A stretch of 64,000 nucleotides of DNA from Schaalia sp. JY-X169 (GTDB taxonomy: Bacteria > Actinomycetota > Actinomycetes > Actinomycetales > Actinomycetaceae), in the NCBI RefSeq assembly GCF_014069575.1, contig NZ_CP059675.1, positions 1,116,001 to 1,180,000 of the forward strand, in the 5' to 3' direction. Below the pieces are notes generated by a model that did no database searches, was not told the DNA's origin, and saw only the letters and a list, made by a program, of their open reading frames with translations. Position 1 is the stretch's first letter. The number at the start of each line of letters is the position of its first letter. Positions 8,932-17,679 of the stretch are shown here, piece after piece. The position numbers and the translations under genes were made by a program.

Positions 8932-10220
8932 TGAGTTCTGACGACGAACGCTACTTTGGTGAGTTTGGTGGCCGATTTGTGGCAGAGCCTCTGCAAGGGG
9001 CTGTGGATGAGGTCGCGAAGGCTTGGCACTCGGCATGGAACGATCCCCAATTTCGAGGTGACTTCGAGAAACTTCTCAACGAGTACGCCAACCGGCCTTC
9101 CCTGCTGACGGAGGTCCCGTCGTTTGCCGAGGGAACCGGGGCGCGAATCTTCCTGAAGCGTGAAGATCTGAATCACACCGGATCACACAAGATCAACAAC
9201 GTCCTCGGACAGGCACTCCTCACGAAGAGGCTCGGCAAGACGCGTGTCATTGCTGAGACGGGTGCGGGCCAGCACGGCGTTGCGACTGCCACCGCGGCGG
9301 CACTACTTGGCTTGGATTGCACCGTCTACATGGGGTACGAAGACACTAAGCGTCAGGCGCTTAACGTCGCACGCATGCAGGTACTGGGGGCGGAGGTCAT
9401 CGCCGTCACGCAGGGGAGTCAAACCCTGAAGGATGCGGTCAATGAGGCGTTCCGCGACTGGGTCACCAACGTTGCAGACACCAACTACATCTTCGGCACG
9501 GCTTCCGGGCCGGATCCATTCCCCAGGATGGTTCGCGACCTGCAGCGGGTTATCGGCGATGAGGCGCGCGGGCAGATACTTGAAGCAACGGGACACCTAC
9601 CGGACGCAGTGTTCGCTTGCGTGGGTGGCGGATCCAACGCCATCGGTATGTTCACCCCGTTTGTGGAGGACGAGGACGTAGTGCTGGTCGGGTGTGAGGC
9701 CGGGGGAGACGGCTTCGAAACCGGGCGTCACGCCTCTTCAATAGCCGAGGGCGAAATTGGTATCCTTCACGGCGCGCGCACCTATGTGTTGCAAGAACGA
9801 GATGGGCAGACTAAGCCGTCACACTCGATCTCAGCCGGCTTGGACTACCCCGGAGTCGGTCCGGAACACGCGTCCCTGGCCCTCGATGGCAGGGCCGTGT
9901 ACGTGCCAATCTCGGACGAGGAGGCGATGGCGGCGTTCCTTCGTCTGTCGCGCACGGAAGGGATCATTCCTGCCATTGAGTCGGCACACGCCCTCGCTGG
10001 AGCCCTGCAGTGGGCGGAAGAGAGCAAGAGGGTCGATGGGGGACGCGACGAGGAACGAATCATCCTGGTGAACCTGTCGGGTCGTGGCGACAAAGACATG
10101 GAGACGGCGGCGCAGTGGTTTGGTTTCGGTGAGCCGTCATTTGATAGGGTCGACCCTTCGGCCGAGGGCGGACGTTCGGTGGATCGTGGCGATGCCCCGG
10201 AACTGGGGGATGACAAGTGA
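8931..10220 (+). CDS. trpB: tryptophan synthase beta chain TrpB
   Basis: PLP enzyme that joins indole and serine to give tryptophan. The PLP lysine is in HTGSHKINN and the phosphate-binding loop in [16 protein letters not shown] is also present. At 429 residues it is slightly longer than usual, with an acidic, probably disordered tail of about 25 residues. The GTG start at 8931 shares one base with the trpC stop, and trpA overlaps its end, so the three trp genes are tightly coupled. Confidence 0.97.
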   Translation: MSSDDERYFGEFGGRFVAEPLQGAVDEVAKAWHSAWNDPQFRGDFEKLLNEYANRPSLLTEVPSFAEGTGARIFLKREDLNHTGSHKINNVLGQALLTKRLGKTRVIAETGAGQHGVATATAAALLGLDCTVYMGYEDTKRQALNVARMQVLGAEVIAVTQGSQTLKDAVNEAFRDWVTNVADTNYIFGTASGPDPFPRMVRDLQRVIGDEARGQILEATGHLPDAVFACVGGGSNAIGMFTPFVEDEDVVLVGCEAGGDGFETGRHASSIAEGEIGILHGARTYVLQERDGQTKPSHSISAGLDYPGVGPEHASLALDGRAVYVPISDEEAMAAFLRLSRTEGIIPAIESAHALAGALQWAEESKRVDGGRDEERIILVNLSGRGDKDMETAAQWFGFGEPSFDRVDPSAEGGRSVDRGDAPELGDDK

Positions 10221-11014
10221 AGCACAGTGCAGAGGCGATTCGCCGGGAACTGGATAATGGCAACGCGGCACTGATCGCGTATCTACCCCTGGGTTATCCC
10301 ACCGTGGACAAGTCGATTGAGGCTGCCAAGGTACTGGTGGAAAATGGTGTCGACATTTTCGAGTTGGGGTTTCCTTACTCCGATCCGGGAATGGATGGTC
10401 CAGTCATTGAGCGGGCAGTGGTGCGCGCGCTGGAAAACGGCACGCACCTAGAGGACCTTTTCAGGGCGGTTGGGGAGATAAATGGTGCCGGCGCCCCCGC
10501 ATTGTCGATGACGTACTGGAACCCGGTGCACTGGTACGGTGTTGAGCGGTTCGCACAGGAGTTCTCTGCGTCAGGGGGCGCCGGGCTGATCACGCCTGAC
10601 CTTCCCCCGGAAGAGGCGGGACCGTGGATGGCAGCTTCGGATGAGAATGATCTGGAGAGGGTCTTTCTTGCCGCTCCGTCCTCGTCGGATGAACGTTTGG
10701 CACTGATAAGCCAGGCAACAAACTCCTGGGTTTACGCAGCATCAACAATGGGCGTGACGGGGCAGCGTTCTGTAGTTGATTCCGCCGCGCGCGACCTCGT
10801 AAGGCGTTGTCGGGAAGCCGGGGCGCCACTGGTTTGTGTCGGTCTCGGCGTCTCCACGGGCGAACAGGCTCGAGAAATCGCGGAGTATGCCGACGGGGTT
10901 ATCGTCGGCTCCGCGTTTGTGAAACTACTTGGAAATGAAGACTGGGACAGGGCCCTCGCAGACGCGGGCGCCCTGGCACGTGAGTTAAAAGAGGGGACCG
11001 GGAACACTAAGTGA
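10217..11014 (+). CDS. trpA: tryptophan synthase alpha chain TrpA
   Basis: Cleaves indole-3-glycerol phosphate and passes indole to TrpB. The 265-residue TIM barrel has the catalytic Glu in [17 protein letters not shown] and the catalytic Asp in [11 protein letters not shown]. The phosphate-binding end [11 protein letters not shown] is conserved. The sequence YSDPGMDGP differs from the usual FSDPLADGP but keeps the key acids. GTG 10217 overlaps the trpB stop by 4 bases (GTGA). Confidence 0.96.
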   Translation: MKHSAEAIRRELDNGNAALIAYLPLGYPTVDKSIEAAKVLVENGVDIFELGFPYSDPGMDGPVIERAVVRALENGTHLEDLFRAVGEINGAGAPALSMTYWNPVHWYGVERFAQEFSASGGAGLITPDLPPEEAGPWMAASDENDLERVFLAAPSSSDERLALISQATNSWVYAASTMGVTGQRSVVDSAARDLVRRCREAGAPLVCVGLGVSTGEQAREIAEYADGVIVGSAFVKLLGNEDWDRALADAGALARELKEGTGNTK

Positions 11015-11976
11015 TTGCATCAGCGCTGCACCAAGCAGCTGCCATACTGCCAACATCAATACCTTCACCTTCTGTGGGGGTGATCTGGCTTGGACCCATC
11101 CCGCTGCGGGCGTACGGCATCTTCATGGTGTTAGCCATGATTCTTGCTACGTGGATCACGTGGAGTCGCTACCGTGCTAAGGGTGGCGAGGGCGAGGTCG
11201 TACTCGACACGGTCATGTGGGCGATTCCGTTCGGGATTGTCGGTGCCCGCTTGTACCACGTGGTGACAACTCCCACCGGGTTCTTTGGGCCTGGCGCCGA
11301 CCCGTGGGCCATCCTGCGGATCTGGGAGGGTGGCCTGGCCATCTTTGGCGCTATTGGTTTCGGCACGATTGGAGCCATCATTGGACTCCGTAGAGCAGGG
11401 CAGAGGATTGGCCCATTTGCTGACGCGGTAGCTCCGGCACTGTTGGTGGCGCAGGCGTTGGGACGCCTTGGTAACTACTTCAACCAGGAGTTGTTCGGGT
11501 CCCCAACCACACTCCCATGGGGCCTGGAGATCGACGTCAATCATCTTCCTCCCGGATATGCGGAAGGAACCCTTTTCCATCCCACGTTCCTCTATGAGGC
11601 ATTGTGGAATCTTTCCATGGCCGCTCTCATCGTTTTCATAGGGCGCAAGTTTGCGCTCAAATCCGGGCAGGCAATGGCAATGTACTTGATTGCCTACCCT
11701 ATCGGGCGAATCATTATGGAAACGATGAGGCTGGATGCAGCGCGAGAGATCCTCGGCCTCAGATTGAATACATGGACTTCGATCTTTGTCCTGATTGGGG
11801 GAATCGCCCTGTTCTTCATTGCAGCCAAGGTGGGCGCGCCCTCGGAAATCTCGGCAGCCGAACGGGAGGTCTACATTGAGAAGGTTGCGAAACGTAACCC
11901 CAAGCGAGCCGCGGAACTGCAAGAGGCCAGCGATGTTACGACCGTGGAGGAAGACCTCGACACCGAAGCGGGGTAA
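11011..11976 (+). CDS. lgt: phosphatidylglycerol--prolipoprotein diacylglyceryl transferase Lgt
   Basis: Integral membrane enzyme that attaches diacylglycerol to the lipobox cysteine of prolipoproteins. It is 321 residues long with about seven membrane segments. The Lgt signature ALGRLGNYFNQELFG is near residues 148-162, and the periplasmic HPTFLYE motif follows. A hydrophilic C-terminal tail of about 50 residues is typical of actinobacterial Lgt. The GTG start overlaps the trpA stop by 4 bases. Several lipoprotein genes in this window (18581, 31768, 63303) are candidate substrates. Confidence 0.96.
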   Translation: MIASALHQAAAILPTSIPSPSVGVIWLGPIPLRAYGIFMVLAMILATWITWSRYRAKGGEGEVVLDTVMWAIPFGIVGARLYHVVTTPTGFFGPGADPWAILRIWEGGLAIFGAIGFGTIGAIIGLRRAGQRIGPFADAVAPALLVAQALGRLGNYFNQELFGSPTTLPWGLEIDVNHLPPGYAEGTLFHPTFLYEALWNLSMAALIVFIGRKFALKSGQAMAMYLIAYPIGRIIMETMRLDAAREILGLRLNTWTSIFVLIGGIALFFIAAKVGAPSEISAAEREVYIEKVAKRNPKRAAELQEASDVTTVEEDLDTEAG

Positions 11977-12034
11977 GCTCTGCTTGAGAATAGGTTTTGA
12001 TAGGTACATGAGTCCTAGAGGATGAGAATAATAG

Positions 12035-13498
12035 ATGCGTAGAGCAAAGATCGTCTGCACCCTTGGCCCTGCAACAGAGTCGTCGTCGCAGATTCAAGCT
12101 CTGATTGATGCGGGGATGGATGTGGCGCGAATCAACCGCAGCCATGGAACCTCCGAAGAGCACGCGAAGGTGATCCGGCGGGTTCGTCGGGCTGCTGACA
12201 ACTCGGGACGTGCCGTTGCAGTCCTGGTTGACCTACAGGGACCGAAAATTCGCCTAGAGACCTTTGCTGAGGGTCCTCAGATGCTCAGCGAAGGCGATAC
12301 TTTCACGATTACGACCAGGGATGTTCCCGGCGATAAAGAGCTGGTAGGGACCACTTTCAAGGAGCTGCCAGGTGACTGCAGTCCCGGTGATCGTCTTTTG
12401 ATCGACGACGGTAATGTCGGTCTGCGCGTGCTTGAAGTTACCGAGACTGACGTTGTGACGCGGGTTGAAGTCCCCGGAATGGTTTCTGACCACAAGGGAC
12501 TGAACCTCCCCGGTGTTGCAGTCTCTGTGCCAGCTCTGTCGGAGAAGGACCGTGAGGATTTGCGGTGGGGCCTTCAGCAGGGGGCTGACTTCATCGCTCT
12601 GTCATTCGTTCGGGATGCTTCAGACGCCAATGATGTTCGCGCAATAATGATCGAAGAGGGCGTTATCGTCCCGGTGATCGCGAAGATTGAGAAGCCCCAG
12701 GCAGTTGAGAATTTGGAGCAGATTGTCGATGCTTTTGATGGAATCATGGTTGCCCGCGGTGACCTCGGCGTTGAAATGCCGCTTGAAGAGGTTCCGCTGG
12801 TTCAGAAGGAAGCGATTGAACTGGCGCGGCGCGCAGCCAAGCCGGTCATCGTGGCCACGCAGGTGATGGATTCTATGATCAAGAATCCTCGCCCCACGCG
12901 CGCTGAGGCCTCGGACTGTGCGAATGCAATCCTAGATGGCGCGGATGCAGTGATGCTGTCAGGAGAAACTTCGATCGGTGCCTTCCCGATTCAGGCAGTG
13001 CGCACAATGGCGCGGATTATTGAGAACACGGAAGAGAATGGCGGGGAGCGCATTGCGGCTCTCGGCGCGTTCCACGCTGACCAGTCGGGTGTGATTTGCC
13101 AGGGTGCAGCAGCTTTGGCTGCCACCCTTCACGCACGCTACTTGGTGACGTTCACGACCTCGGGTCACACTGCCCGTCAGATGTCGCGTATGCGTAGCCC
13201 TATTCCCCAGTTGGCTTTCACCCCACTGGAATCCACCCGCAGGCAACTGGCGCTCTCCTGGGGCGTGCAGACCTACAAGATGCCCACCGTTTATCACACG
13301 GATGAAATGGTCGACAAGGTCAGCCAGGTGGCTCGTGCAGCCCGGATTGTTGAGGGTGGGGAGAAACTGGTGATCGTCGCGGGTATGCCGCCAGGCATTG
13401 AGAAGACCACCAACTCGATTCGTGTTCACACGATCCCGGGGGACAGGTCAGAAATGATCTCTGCTTATAGTTCAAGTTCGGCAAGTTTGCCGTCCTAG
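12035..13498 (+). CDS. pyk: pyruvate kinase
   Basis: Last step of glycolysis: phosphoenolpyruvate plus ADP gives pyruvate and ATP. The 487-residue protein begins RRAKIVCTLGPATES and has the substrate/metal region VMVARGDLGVEMP. The family signature region containing AKIEKPQ is followed by TRAEASD and AVMLSGETSIG. The C-terminal regulatory domain is complete. GAGGATGAG lies 12-18 bases upstream of ATG 12035. The 58-base gap after lgt suggests its own promoter. A strong hairpin at 13510 ends the unit. Confidence 0.97.
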   Translation: MRRAKIVCTLGPATESSSQIQALIDAGMDVARINRSHGTSEEHAKVIRRVRRAADNSGRAVAVLVDLQGPKIRLETFAEGPQMLSEGDTFTITTRDVPGDKELVGTTFKELPGDCSPGDRLLIDDGNVGLRVLEVTETDVVTRVEVPGMVSDHKGLNLPGVAVSVPALSEKDREDLRWGLQQGADFIALSFVRDASDANDVRAIMIEEGVIVPVIAKIEKPQAVENLEQIVDAFDGIMVARGDLGVEMPLEEVPLVQKEAIELARRAAKPVIVATQVMDSMIKNPRPTRAEASDCANAILDGADAVMLSGETSIGAFPIQAVRTMARIIENTEENGGERIAALGAFHADQSGVICQGAAALAATLHARYLVTFTTSGHTARQMSRMRSPIPQLAFTPLESTRRQLALSWGVQTYKMPTVYHTDEMVDKVSQVARAARIVEGGEKLVIVAGMPPGIEKTTNSIRVHTIPGDRSEMISAYSSSSASLPS

Positions 13499-13509
13499 AC
13501 TCACAGATT

Positions 13510-13545
13510 GAGGCGATGCTCAGAGATGGGCATCGCCTCTCTTGT
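13510..13545 (+). terminator. rho-independent terminator after pyk
   Basis: Perfect 10-bp stem GAGGCGATGC (13510-13519) / GCATCGCCTC (13530-13539) with a 10-base loop, followed by TCTTGT. It begins 12 bases after the pyk stop. Confidence 0.75.
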
Positions 13546-13599
13546 GCGTTGTCTGGGATCCGGGTGGTCGGATTCCTCACGCGTTGAGCCGAGGACGTG

Positions 13600-13605
13600 T
13601 AACCT
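13600..13605 (+). promoter_or_regulatory. candidate -10 box for leaderless ppk2
   Basis: TAACCT ends 7 bases before ATG 13613, with no ribosome binding site in between. This is the spacing expected for a transcript starting at the start codon. No clear -35 is visible. Confidence 0.35.
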
Positions 13606-13612
13606 ACGTCTC

Positions 13613-14446
13613 ATGGCAAAGAAGAAGAAGTCCGGCAAGCTGCCCAACGACGTGTATGAAGCGGAGCTTTTCAGCCTCCAGTCCGATCTTGTCAAGATGC
13701 AAGAGTGGGTGAAAGAGACTGGGCAGCGAGTAGTTGTAATCTTTGAGGGGCGTGATGCCGCAGGCAAGGGTGGCGCGATCAAGCGGATCACCGAGTACCT
13801 GTCTCCACGCATTGTGCGCGTCGCTGCACTCCCTGCCCCCAGCGATAGGGAGGCCACCGAATGGTACTTCCAGCGCTATGTCGCTCATCTTCCAGCTGCG
13901 GGAGAAGTCGTCCTCTTCGACAGGTCTTGGTACAACCGTGCCGGTGTTGAAAGGGTGATGGGCTTCTGCACGCCGGCTCAGTACAACCTTTTTATGCGTC
14001 AGGTGCCAATTTTTGAAGACATGCTCATCAACGATGGAATCATGTTGCGCAAGTACTGGTTCTCAGTTTCTGAGAAGGAGCAGTTGAAGAGGTTCAAATC
14101 CCGTCTTCACGATCCTGTGCGCCGTTGGAAGCTGTCACCAATGGATCTGGAGTCAGTGAACCGCTGGGAGGACTATTCGAGGGCCAAGGACGACATGCTG
14201 ATCCATACGGATACGTCAACCTCCCCCTGGTACATAGTCGAGTCTGACATCAAGAAGAATGCACGCATCAACATGATCCACCACCTTCTCTCAACGATTC
14301 CCTATGAGGAAGTACCACACGAAAAGGTCATTTTGCCCGAGGAGCCGGGCAACTCGGATAACTATCGCCGCATCCCCAAGTCCTTGGAACACGAGGTGCC
14401 GAACTTCGCTGCAACGCTACTTGGTGACCCGGAGAGGGACCTGTAG
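13613..14446 (+). CDS. ppk2: polyphosphate kinase 2 family protein
   Basis: P-loop kinase of the PPK2 family, expected to use polyphosphate to phosphorylate nucleotides (usually ADP or GDP). Walker A GRDAAGKGG is at about residues 45-53 and the catalytic/lid motif DRSWYNRAGVERVMGF at about 103-118. WKLSPMDLES completes the signature. The single-domain form is 277 residues. The frame is open 105 bases further upstream, but ATG 13613 begins the conserved basic KKKKSGKL N-terminus and sits 7 bases after a TAACCT box. Confidence 0.94.
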   Translation: MAKKKKSGKLPNDVYEAELFSLQSDLVKMQEWVKETGQRVVVIFEGRDAAGKGGAIKRITEYLSPRIVRVAALPAPSDREATEWYFQRYVAHLPAAGEVVLFDRSWYNRAGVERVMGFCTPAQYNLFMRQVPIFEDMLINDGIMLRKYWFSVSEKEQLKRFKSRLHDPVRRWKLSPMDLESVNRWEDYSRAKDDMLIHTDTSTSPWYIVESDIKKNARINMIHHLLSTIPYEEVPHEKVILPEEPGNSDNYRRIPKSLEHEVPNFAATLLGDPERDL

Positions 14447-14549
14447 CGCAGTCCTGCTCATTAGTGAGGTTCGTGACCAATTCGTTACAAAGAGATGATG
14501 TGGCGAGCCCTTTTGCGTTAGTGTGCTACAGAACCGTTGAAAGGGTTGT

Positions 14550-15320
14550 ATGTCTAGCAAATCCACGCATGCCGTGAAACGTCGCATGACCGCAGGTGCA
14601 GTCGCACTGTCGTTACTCGCAACGCCCTCGTTGGCACTGGTTGCAAACGCAGCAACGATCACCGATCAGGATCGTAGTCAGTCTTCGTCGTCGTACCCGA
14701 AACTTTCTCTAATCACGTCGGTCCCGTTCTCCACCGTGGTGGTAGATGATCCCGAACTCCCACTTGATGTCGAGGTCGTGACTGAAGAAGGAACGCTGGG
14801 CGTCAAGCATGTTTACACGACCCCCGGATACTCTGAGACAGAGGTTGCGGTGCACCGCAGCATCGTCGTGCAGCAGCCCGTGGACCGGGTCATTCACCGC
14901 GGGACAGCGATTGAAGTTCCTGTAGCCACGGAGCCAGCGCCTGAGCCTGAACCCGAGCCTGTAGCAGAGACGGCGGACCGTTCGTCTGATCGGAGCAGCG
15001 ACAGCAGCGCAGCCGCGGAAGTTGCGACGACACTATCAACTTCTGGCCAGTACTCCTTGAGTGACCTCATGTTCCAAGGCGTTATCAACTGGGGCGGTTA
15101 TAAGTTCACCTACTACAGCCAGAGCGTACTGCCTGGTGGTGGACTCAGCATTCCAGGTCGCCACGTCAACGCGGGCGGTTTTGTCTCCGATGGTGACGGC
15201 TACATCGTCCTCGCCGGTTCCGCTCCAATGGGTACGGTCTACTCCACCCCGTTCGGTTGGCCTGGCAAGATCTACGACCGCGGGACCGTGGGCAACCACC
15301 TGGACGTTTACACCCAGTAG
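14550..15320 (+). CDS. secreted G5-domain / 3D-domain cell-wall protein
   Basis: 256-residue exported protein. A Sec signal peptide (basic start, hydrophobic core to about residue 30, ANA cleavage site at about 33-35) is followed by a G5-like domain (about 58-125). Next is a Pro/Glu and Ser/Asp linker rich in PEPEPEP and SSDRSSDSS. The C-terminal domain (about 165-256) resembles the double-psi barrel 3D domain of lytic transglycosylase-like proteins, with conserved acids in KIYDRGTVGNHLDVYTQ. A role in peptidoglycan binding or turnover is inferred. It is monocistronic, just outside the island. Confidence 0.8.
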   Translation: MSSKSTHAVKRRMTAGAVALSLLATPSLALVANAATITDQDRSQSSSSYPKLSLITSVPFSTVVVDDPELPLDVEVVTEEGTLGVKHVYTTPGYSETEVAVHRSIVVQQPVDRVIHRGTAIEVPVATEPAPEPEPEPVAETADRSSDRSSDSSAAAEVATTLSTSGQYSLSDLMFQGVINWGGYKFTYYSQSVLPGGGLSIPGRHVNAGGFVSDGDGYIVLAGSAPMGTVYSTPFGWPGKIYDRGTVGNHLDVYTQ

Positions 15321-15363
15321 TAGCAACTGCAGTAAATCTGCTGAGCGTTAGAAGCGAGTTATG

Positions 15364-15387
15364 CATCACGGCCTTTGGGTCGTGATG
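15364..15387 (+). terminator. possible terminator hairpin after the G5/3D gene
   Basis: CATCACG (15364-15370) pairs with CGTGATG (15381-15387), with further CC/GG pairs inside. No T run follows, so it may be a weak terminator or only a hairpin. Confidence 0.35.
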
Positions 15388-15429
15388 GTCCTCAGGGATG
15401 CGCTATCCTTGTAGTCGCGCTAACGCAAC

Positions 15430-15503
15430 GCCCCGATAGCCCAACTGGCAGAGGCGGTCGGCTCAAACCCGGCTTGTTGTGGGTTCGAATCCCACTCGGG
15501 GTA
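15430..15503 (+). tRNA. tRNA with CAA anticodon (Leu by anticodon, atypical class I)
   Basis: A 74-base cloverleaf can be drawn. Acceptor GCCCCGA/TCGGGGT has a G-T first pair; the anticodon stem is GTCGG/CCGGC. The loop CTCAAAC gives anticodon CAA, and the T arm GTGGG-TTCGAAT-CCCAC is perfect. CCA is not encoded. The variable region is only 5 bases (TTGTT), whereas normal bacterial tRNA-Leu has a long variable arm. The identity is therefore taken from the anticodon alone. Its 3' half is the attachment site of the following island and is repeated at 23396-23432. Confidence 0.75.
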
Positions 15504-15505
15504 CT
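15469..15505 (+). repeat. attL: 37-bp direct repeat at island left end
   Basis: The 3' part of the tRNA gene plus two following bases (CCGGCTTGTT...GGGGTACT) is repeated exactly at 23396-23432, 7927 bases downstream in the same orientation. This is the usual footprint of tyrosine-integrase insertion into a tRNA 3' end that leaves the tRNA intact. Confidence 0.88.
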
Positions 15506-15512
15506 CTAAACA

Positions 15513-15545
15513 CCCCCTGACCTGCGTATATAGGTCAGGGGGTTT
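15513..15545 (+). terminator. terminator hairpin after the tRNA
   Basis: An 11-bp perfect stem, CCCCCTGACCT (15513-15523) and AGGTCAGGGGG (15532-15542), with an 8-base loop and then TTT. Flanking AAA/TTT can extend it. It lies inside the island edge. Confidence 0.7.
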
Positions 15546-15561
15546 CGCACCTTTGGCACAG

Positions 15562-15595
15562 AGAGTCCAAGGAGAGTCTAAGGTGTGTTCTAAGG
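15562..15595 (+). repeat. TCYAAGG repeats, candidate integrase arm sites (left)
   Basis: Three near-identical 11-12 base units in tandem (AGAGTCCAAGG, AGAGTCTAAGG, TGTGTTCTAAGG). They occur just inside the left att repeat. The same TCTAAGG word recurs just inside the right end. Confidence 0.5.
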
Positions 15596-15703
15596 TTGAA
15601 GCCCCAATTCACGAAGGTGTGAAGGTTTGGCTGCTTGTTCCACAAGTAGAGCCTTGAGAAACACGCCCTGCGAAGCGGCCTCCCTTTGGTTCTACCAGGA
15701 CGT

Positions 15704-15730
15704 GGTTCAGGTTTAGGCCCGGTGGGTTGG
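15704..15730 (+). repeat. 27-bp direct repeat, copy 1
   Basis: GGTTCAGGTTT-GGCCCGGTGGG-TGG pattern, 25 of 27 bases identical to 22672-22698. The pair brackets the island's gene cargo. The second copy lies beside the IS3 relic, so both may be leftover insertion-sequence ends. The stretch 15546-15850 otherwise holds no credible gene. Confidence 0.5.
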
Positions 15731-15850
15731 TTGATTTCCTAGGGCGCGATTTTGAGTGGTTGGTGGTGAGTATTTGAGATGTTTCGTGCTTGCCGAAGGG
15801 GAATCTGGTAAGAGCCAGGGCTCTTCTGCGGCGTTGACGCCGGTTAGGGG

Positions 15851-16540
15851 CTAGCGTCTGTACACCGCACGCGCAGCGCGGGAGGCCAGTTCCGCTCGGT
15901 TTTTGCATCCAGTGCGGCTCAAGAGATTGGAAACATAGCCTCTTACTGTGATGTCAGCAAGTCCAAGTCTGTCTGCGATGACCTTGTTGGGATGCCCCTT
16001 AATTAGCTCGTCGAGGACGTTCATCAGATGTTCTGGGAGTTGGTCAAGTCCTTGCCTGAAATCCAGCTCGGCTTTGCCTGGGTGATTACTGAAGAAGTCA
16101 ACCAGGATCTCCATCGGGCGAGTGCCCATGACAAAGGTGCCTGCATGAATTTGCTTCAGACCATATGTCAAGGCGTCGAAAGGCATGTCTTTGGTGAGAA
16201 AACCTCTGGCACCAACAGATATTGCTCTATCGAGCGATCCTTCATGTTCGAAGTTCGTGTAAATAACGACTGTCACTTCTGGGAGGAGCTTCCTGATTCG
16301 CCTGGTTGTTTCGATGCCATCGAGCCCCGGCATGTCCACGTCTATTAGCGCCATGTCGACTTGTACGTCAGTGAGTGCCTGCAACGCACCGACTCCTGAG
16401 TCAACTGCTTTCACTAGAGAGAAATCAGGATGTCCCTCGAACAGTTCTGCAAGGGCTTCTAGTACGACCTCGTCATCATCGACCAGAATCAGCCGCAAAC
16501 GCTCGGGAGCTGGCTTGGGTCCCTCGTTGGACGTGGTCAT
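15851..16540 (-). CDS. NarL/LuxR-family response regulator
   Basis: 229-residue two-component response regulator. The receiver domain (about 14-130) shows DDDE, the phospho-acceptor Asp in MALIDVDMPGLDG, and FLTKDM with the conserved Lys. The C-terminal LuxR-type HTH (about 165-225) has the recognition pattern NKVIADRLGLADITVRGYVSNLL. The chosen ATG at 16540 overlaps the sensor kinase stop (ATGA); an upstream in-frame ATG would overlap the kinase by about 50 bases. It is the last gene of a two-gene unit divergent from the exporter operon, which it probably controls. Confidence 0.9.
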   Translation of the reverse strand: MTTSNEGPKPAPERLRLILVDDDEVVLEALAELFEGHPDFSLVKAVDSGVGALQALTDVQVDMALIDVDMPGLDGIETTRRIRKLLPEVTVVIYTNFEHEGSLDRAISVGARGFLTKDMPFDALTYGLKQIHAGTFVMGTRPMEILVDFFSNHPGKAELDFRQGLDQLPEHLMNVLDELIKGHPNKVIADRLGLADITVRGYVSNLLSRTGCKNRAELASRAARAVYRR

Positions 16541-17679
16541 AAGATGTCCGCTCCGTCCGCAGCCAACGGAAGATAGAGTGTGAGAACCCAACGCTTTCCA
16601 GCAACCCAGTAGTACAGATCGCCACCCAATCTTGACAGTTCAGCAGAGAGGCTCGTCAAACCTAGACCTCCCGAAAGCGGGCCGGGGTTAACTGTGGAAT
16701 CACCCAGGTCATTTGAGATGACAACTGATACCAAGCCGTCCTCCATACTCGACAAAATAGTTGCTGTAGTTCCTTGGGGAGCGAACTTGAGGATGTTCGT
16801 GGTTGCTTCTAGTAGTGCCACGTTTAGAGTTGACTGGGCGGCGTTGCTGAGTTTTGCACGCTTGAGAGCAGCTATGTCGACATGCAGCCTGATTCGTCTC
16901 GACGCGAGAAGTGCTTGGCACTCTTCAAGTACATGAGTGAGTGTCTTGCCATCACCAACTCTGCTAGTGGGGAATGAGTCACCAAGCTCACGAACCTTAC
17001 TCATGGCGTCTAAGGAGAGATCCTGGATTCGCGAAAATCTCGGGTACTCATCGGAGCCTTCATTTGCCGCGCGGCTGAGAAGCGCAATTCCCACCAAGTC
17101 TCTCATCACGGAGTTGTGAAGGTAGACCGCAAGTTCCTTGGAAACGGTCTCGAGAGTAACTTCTGCTTGCGCACGATATCGTTCAGAACGCTGACGTTCG
17201 CGCATTATTCGTGTAGCTGAGTGCCGCAGTAAGAAACCCACCGGCACGGCGAATGCAGTACCCGTGGCGACGGCTACCGCTGATGCTGCTGGGGTGCCCG
17301 AAAAGATGATTTCGGTCGCGCCCGTTAGCACTAAGGCGACCACACTGGCCGCCAGCCAACCTTTGGATATCCAGAGTGCTACCACCGCATATAACCCAAG
17401 TGTTGGAAAGGCTACAGGAACCCCAACTAGATAAATGGCGGTGCTGATAGTGACAAAGAAAAGCCCCCCCGAAAAGGGGAACCAACCAGTTAATAACACG
17501 GCAGCACACATTGCAGCAGAGCATGCGAGAGTTGTTATAGAAGCTCGCTCACCGGTTGCATTGCTCCAGGATGAGAACTCGCCTGCGAAGAGAACTAAGC
17601 CGATTGAAGCGTAAATGGCCGCTTGGGCAAGAGAGGTCCTGGGGCGTTGTGGTTCAACGGAACCAGCTGGATTTGCCAT
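16537..17679 (-). CDS. membrane sensor histidine kinase (NarL-type partner)
   Basis: 380-residue kinase. The N-terminal half has about five or six membrane segments (about 18-155) with no sizeable extracytoplasmic loop, so it probably senses within the membrane. The dimerisation box YLHNSVMRDLVGI has His followed by Asn instead of the usual Asp. The ATPase domain has the N box EATTNILKF and the G box GGLGLTSLSAELSRLGGDL. It overlaps the response regulator by 4 bases. The unit is divergent from the I36/lipoprotein/ABC genes, an arrangement typical of peptide-sensing export systems. Confidence 0.88.
   Translation of the reverse strand: MANPAGSVEPQRPRTSLAQAAIYASIGLVLFAGEFSSWSNATGERASITTLACSAAMCAAVLLTGWFPFSGGLFFVTISTAIYLVGVPVAFPTLGLYAVVALWISKGWLAASVVALVLTGATEIIFSGTPAASAVAVATGTAFAVPVGFLLRHSATRIMRERQRSERYRAQAEVTLETVSKELAVYLHNSVMRDLVGIALLSRAANEGSDEYPRFSRIQDLSLDAMSKVRELGDSFPTSRVGDGKTLTHVLEECQALLASRRIRLHVDIAALKRAKLSNAAQSTLNVALLEATTNILKFAPQGTTATILSSMEDGLVSVVISNDLGDSTVNPGPLSGGLGLTSLSAELSRLGGDLYYWVAGKRWVLTLYLPLAADGADIL

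Noticed and set aside
15430-15503. tRNA-Sec or a suppressor tRNA
   Set aside because: The anticodon loop CTCAAAC places CAA after U33; reading TCA would need a C at position 33, and the acceptor stem is 7 bp with no Sec-type long arms.
15609-15908. 99-codon minus-strand frame at the island's left end
   Set aside because: It overlaps the response regulator end, lacks a plausible start, and its NPPGLNLNHVLVEPKGG part is a 27-bp-repeat translation seen near IS relics; no gene is claimed.
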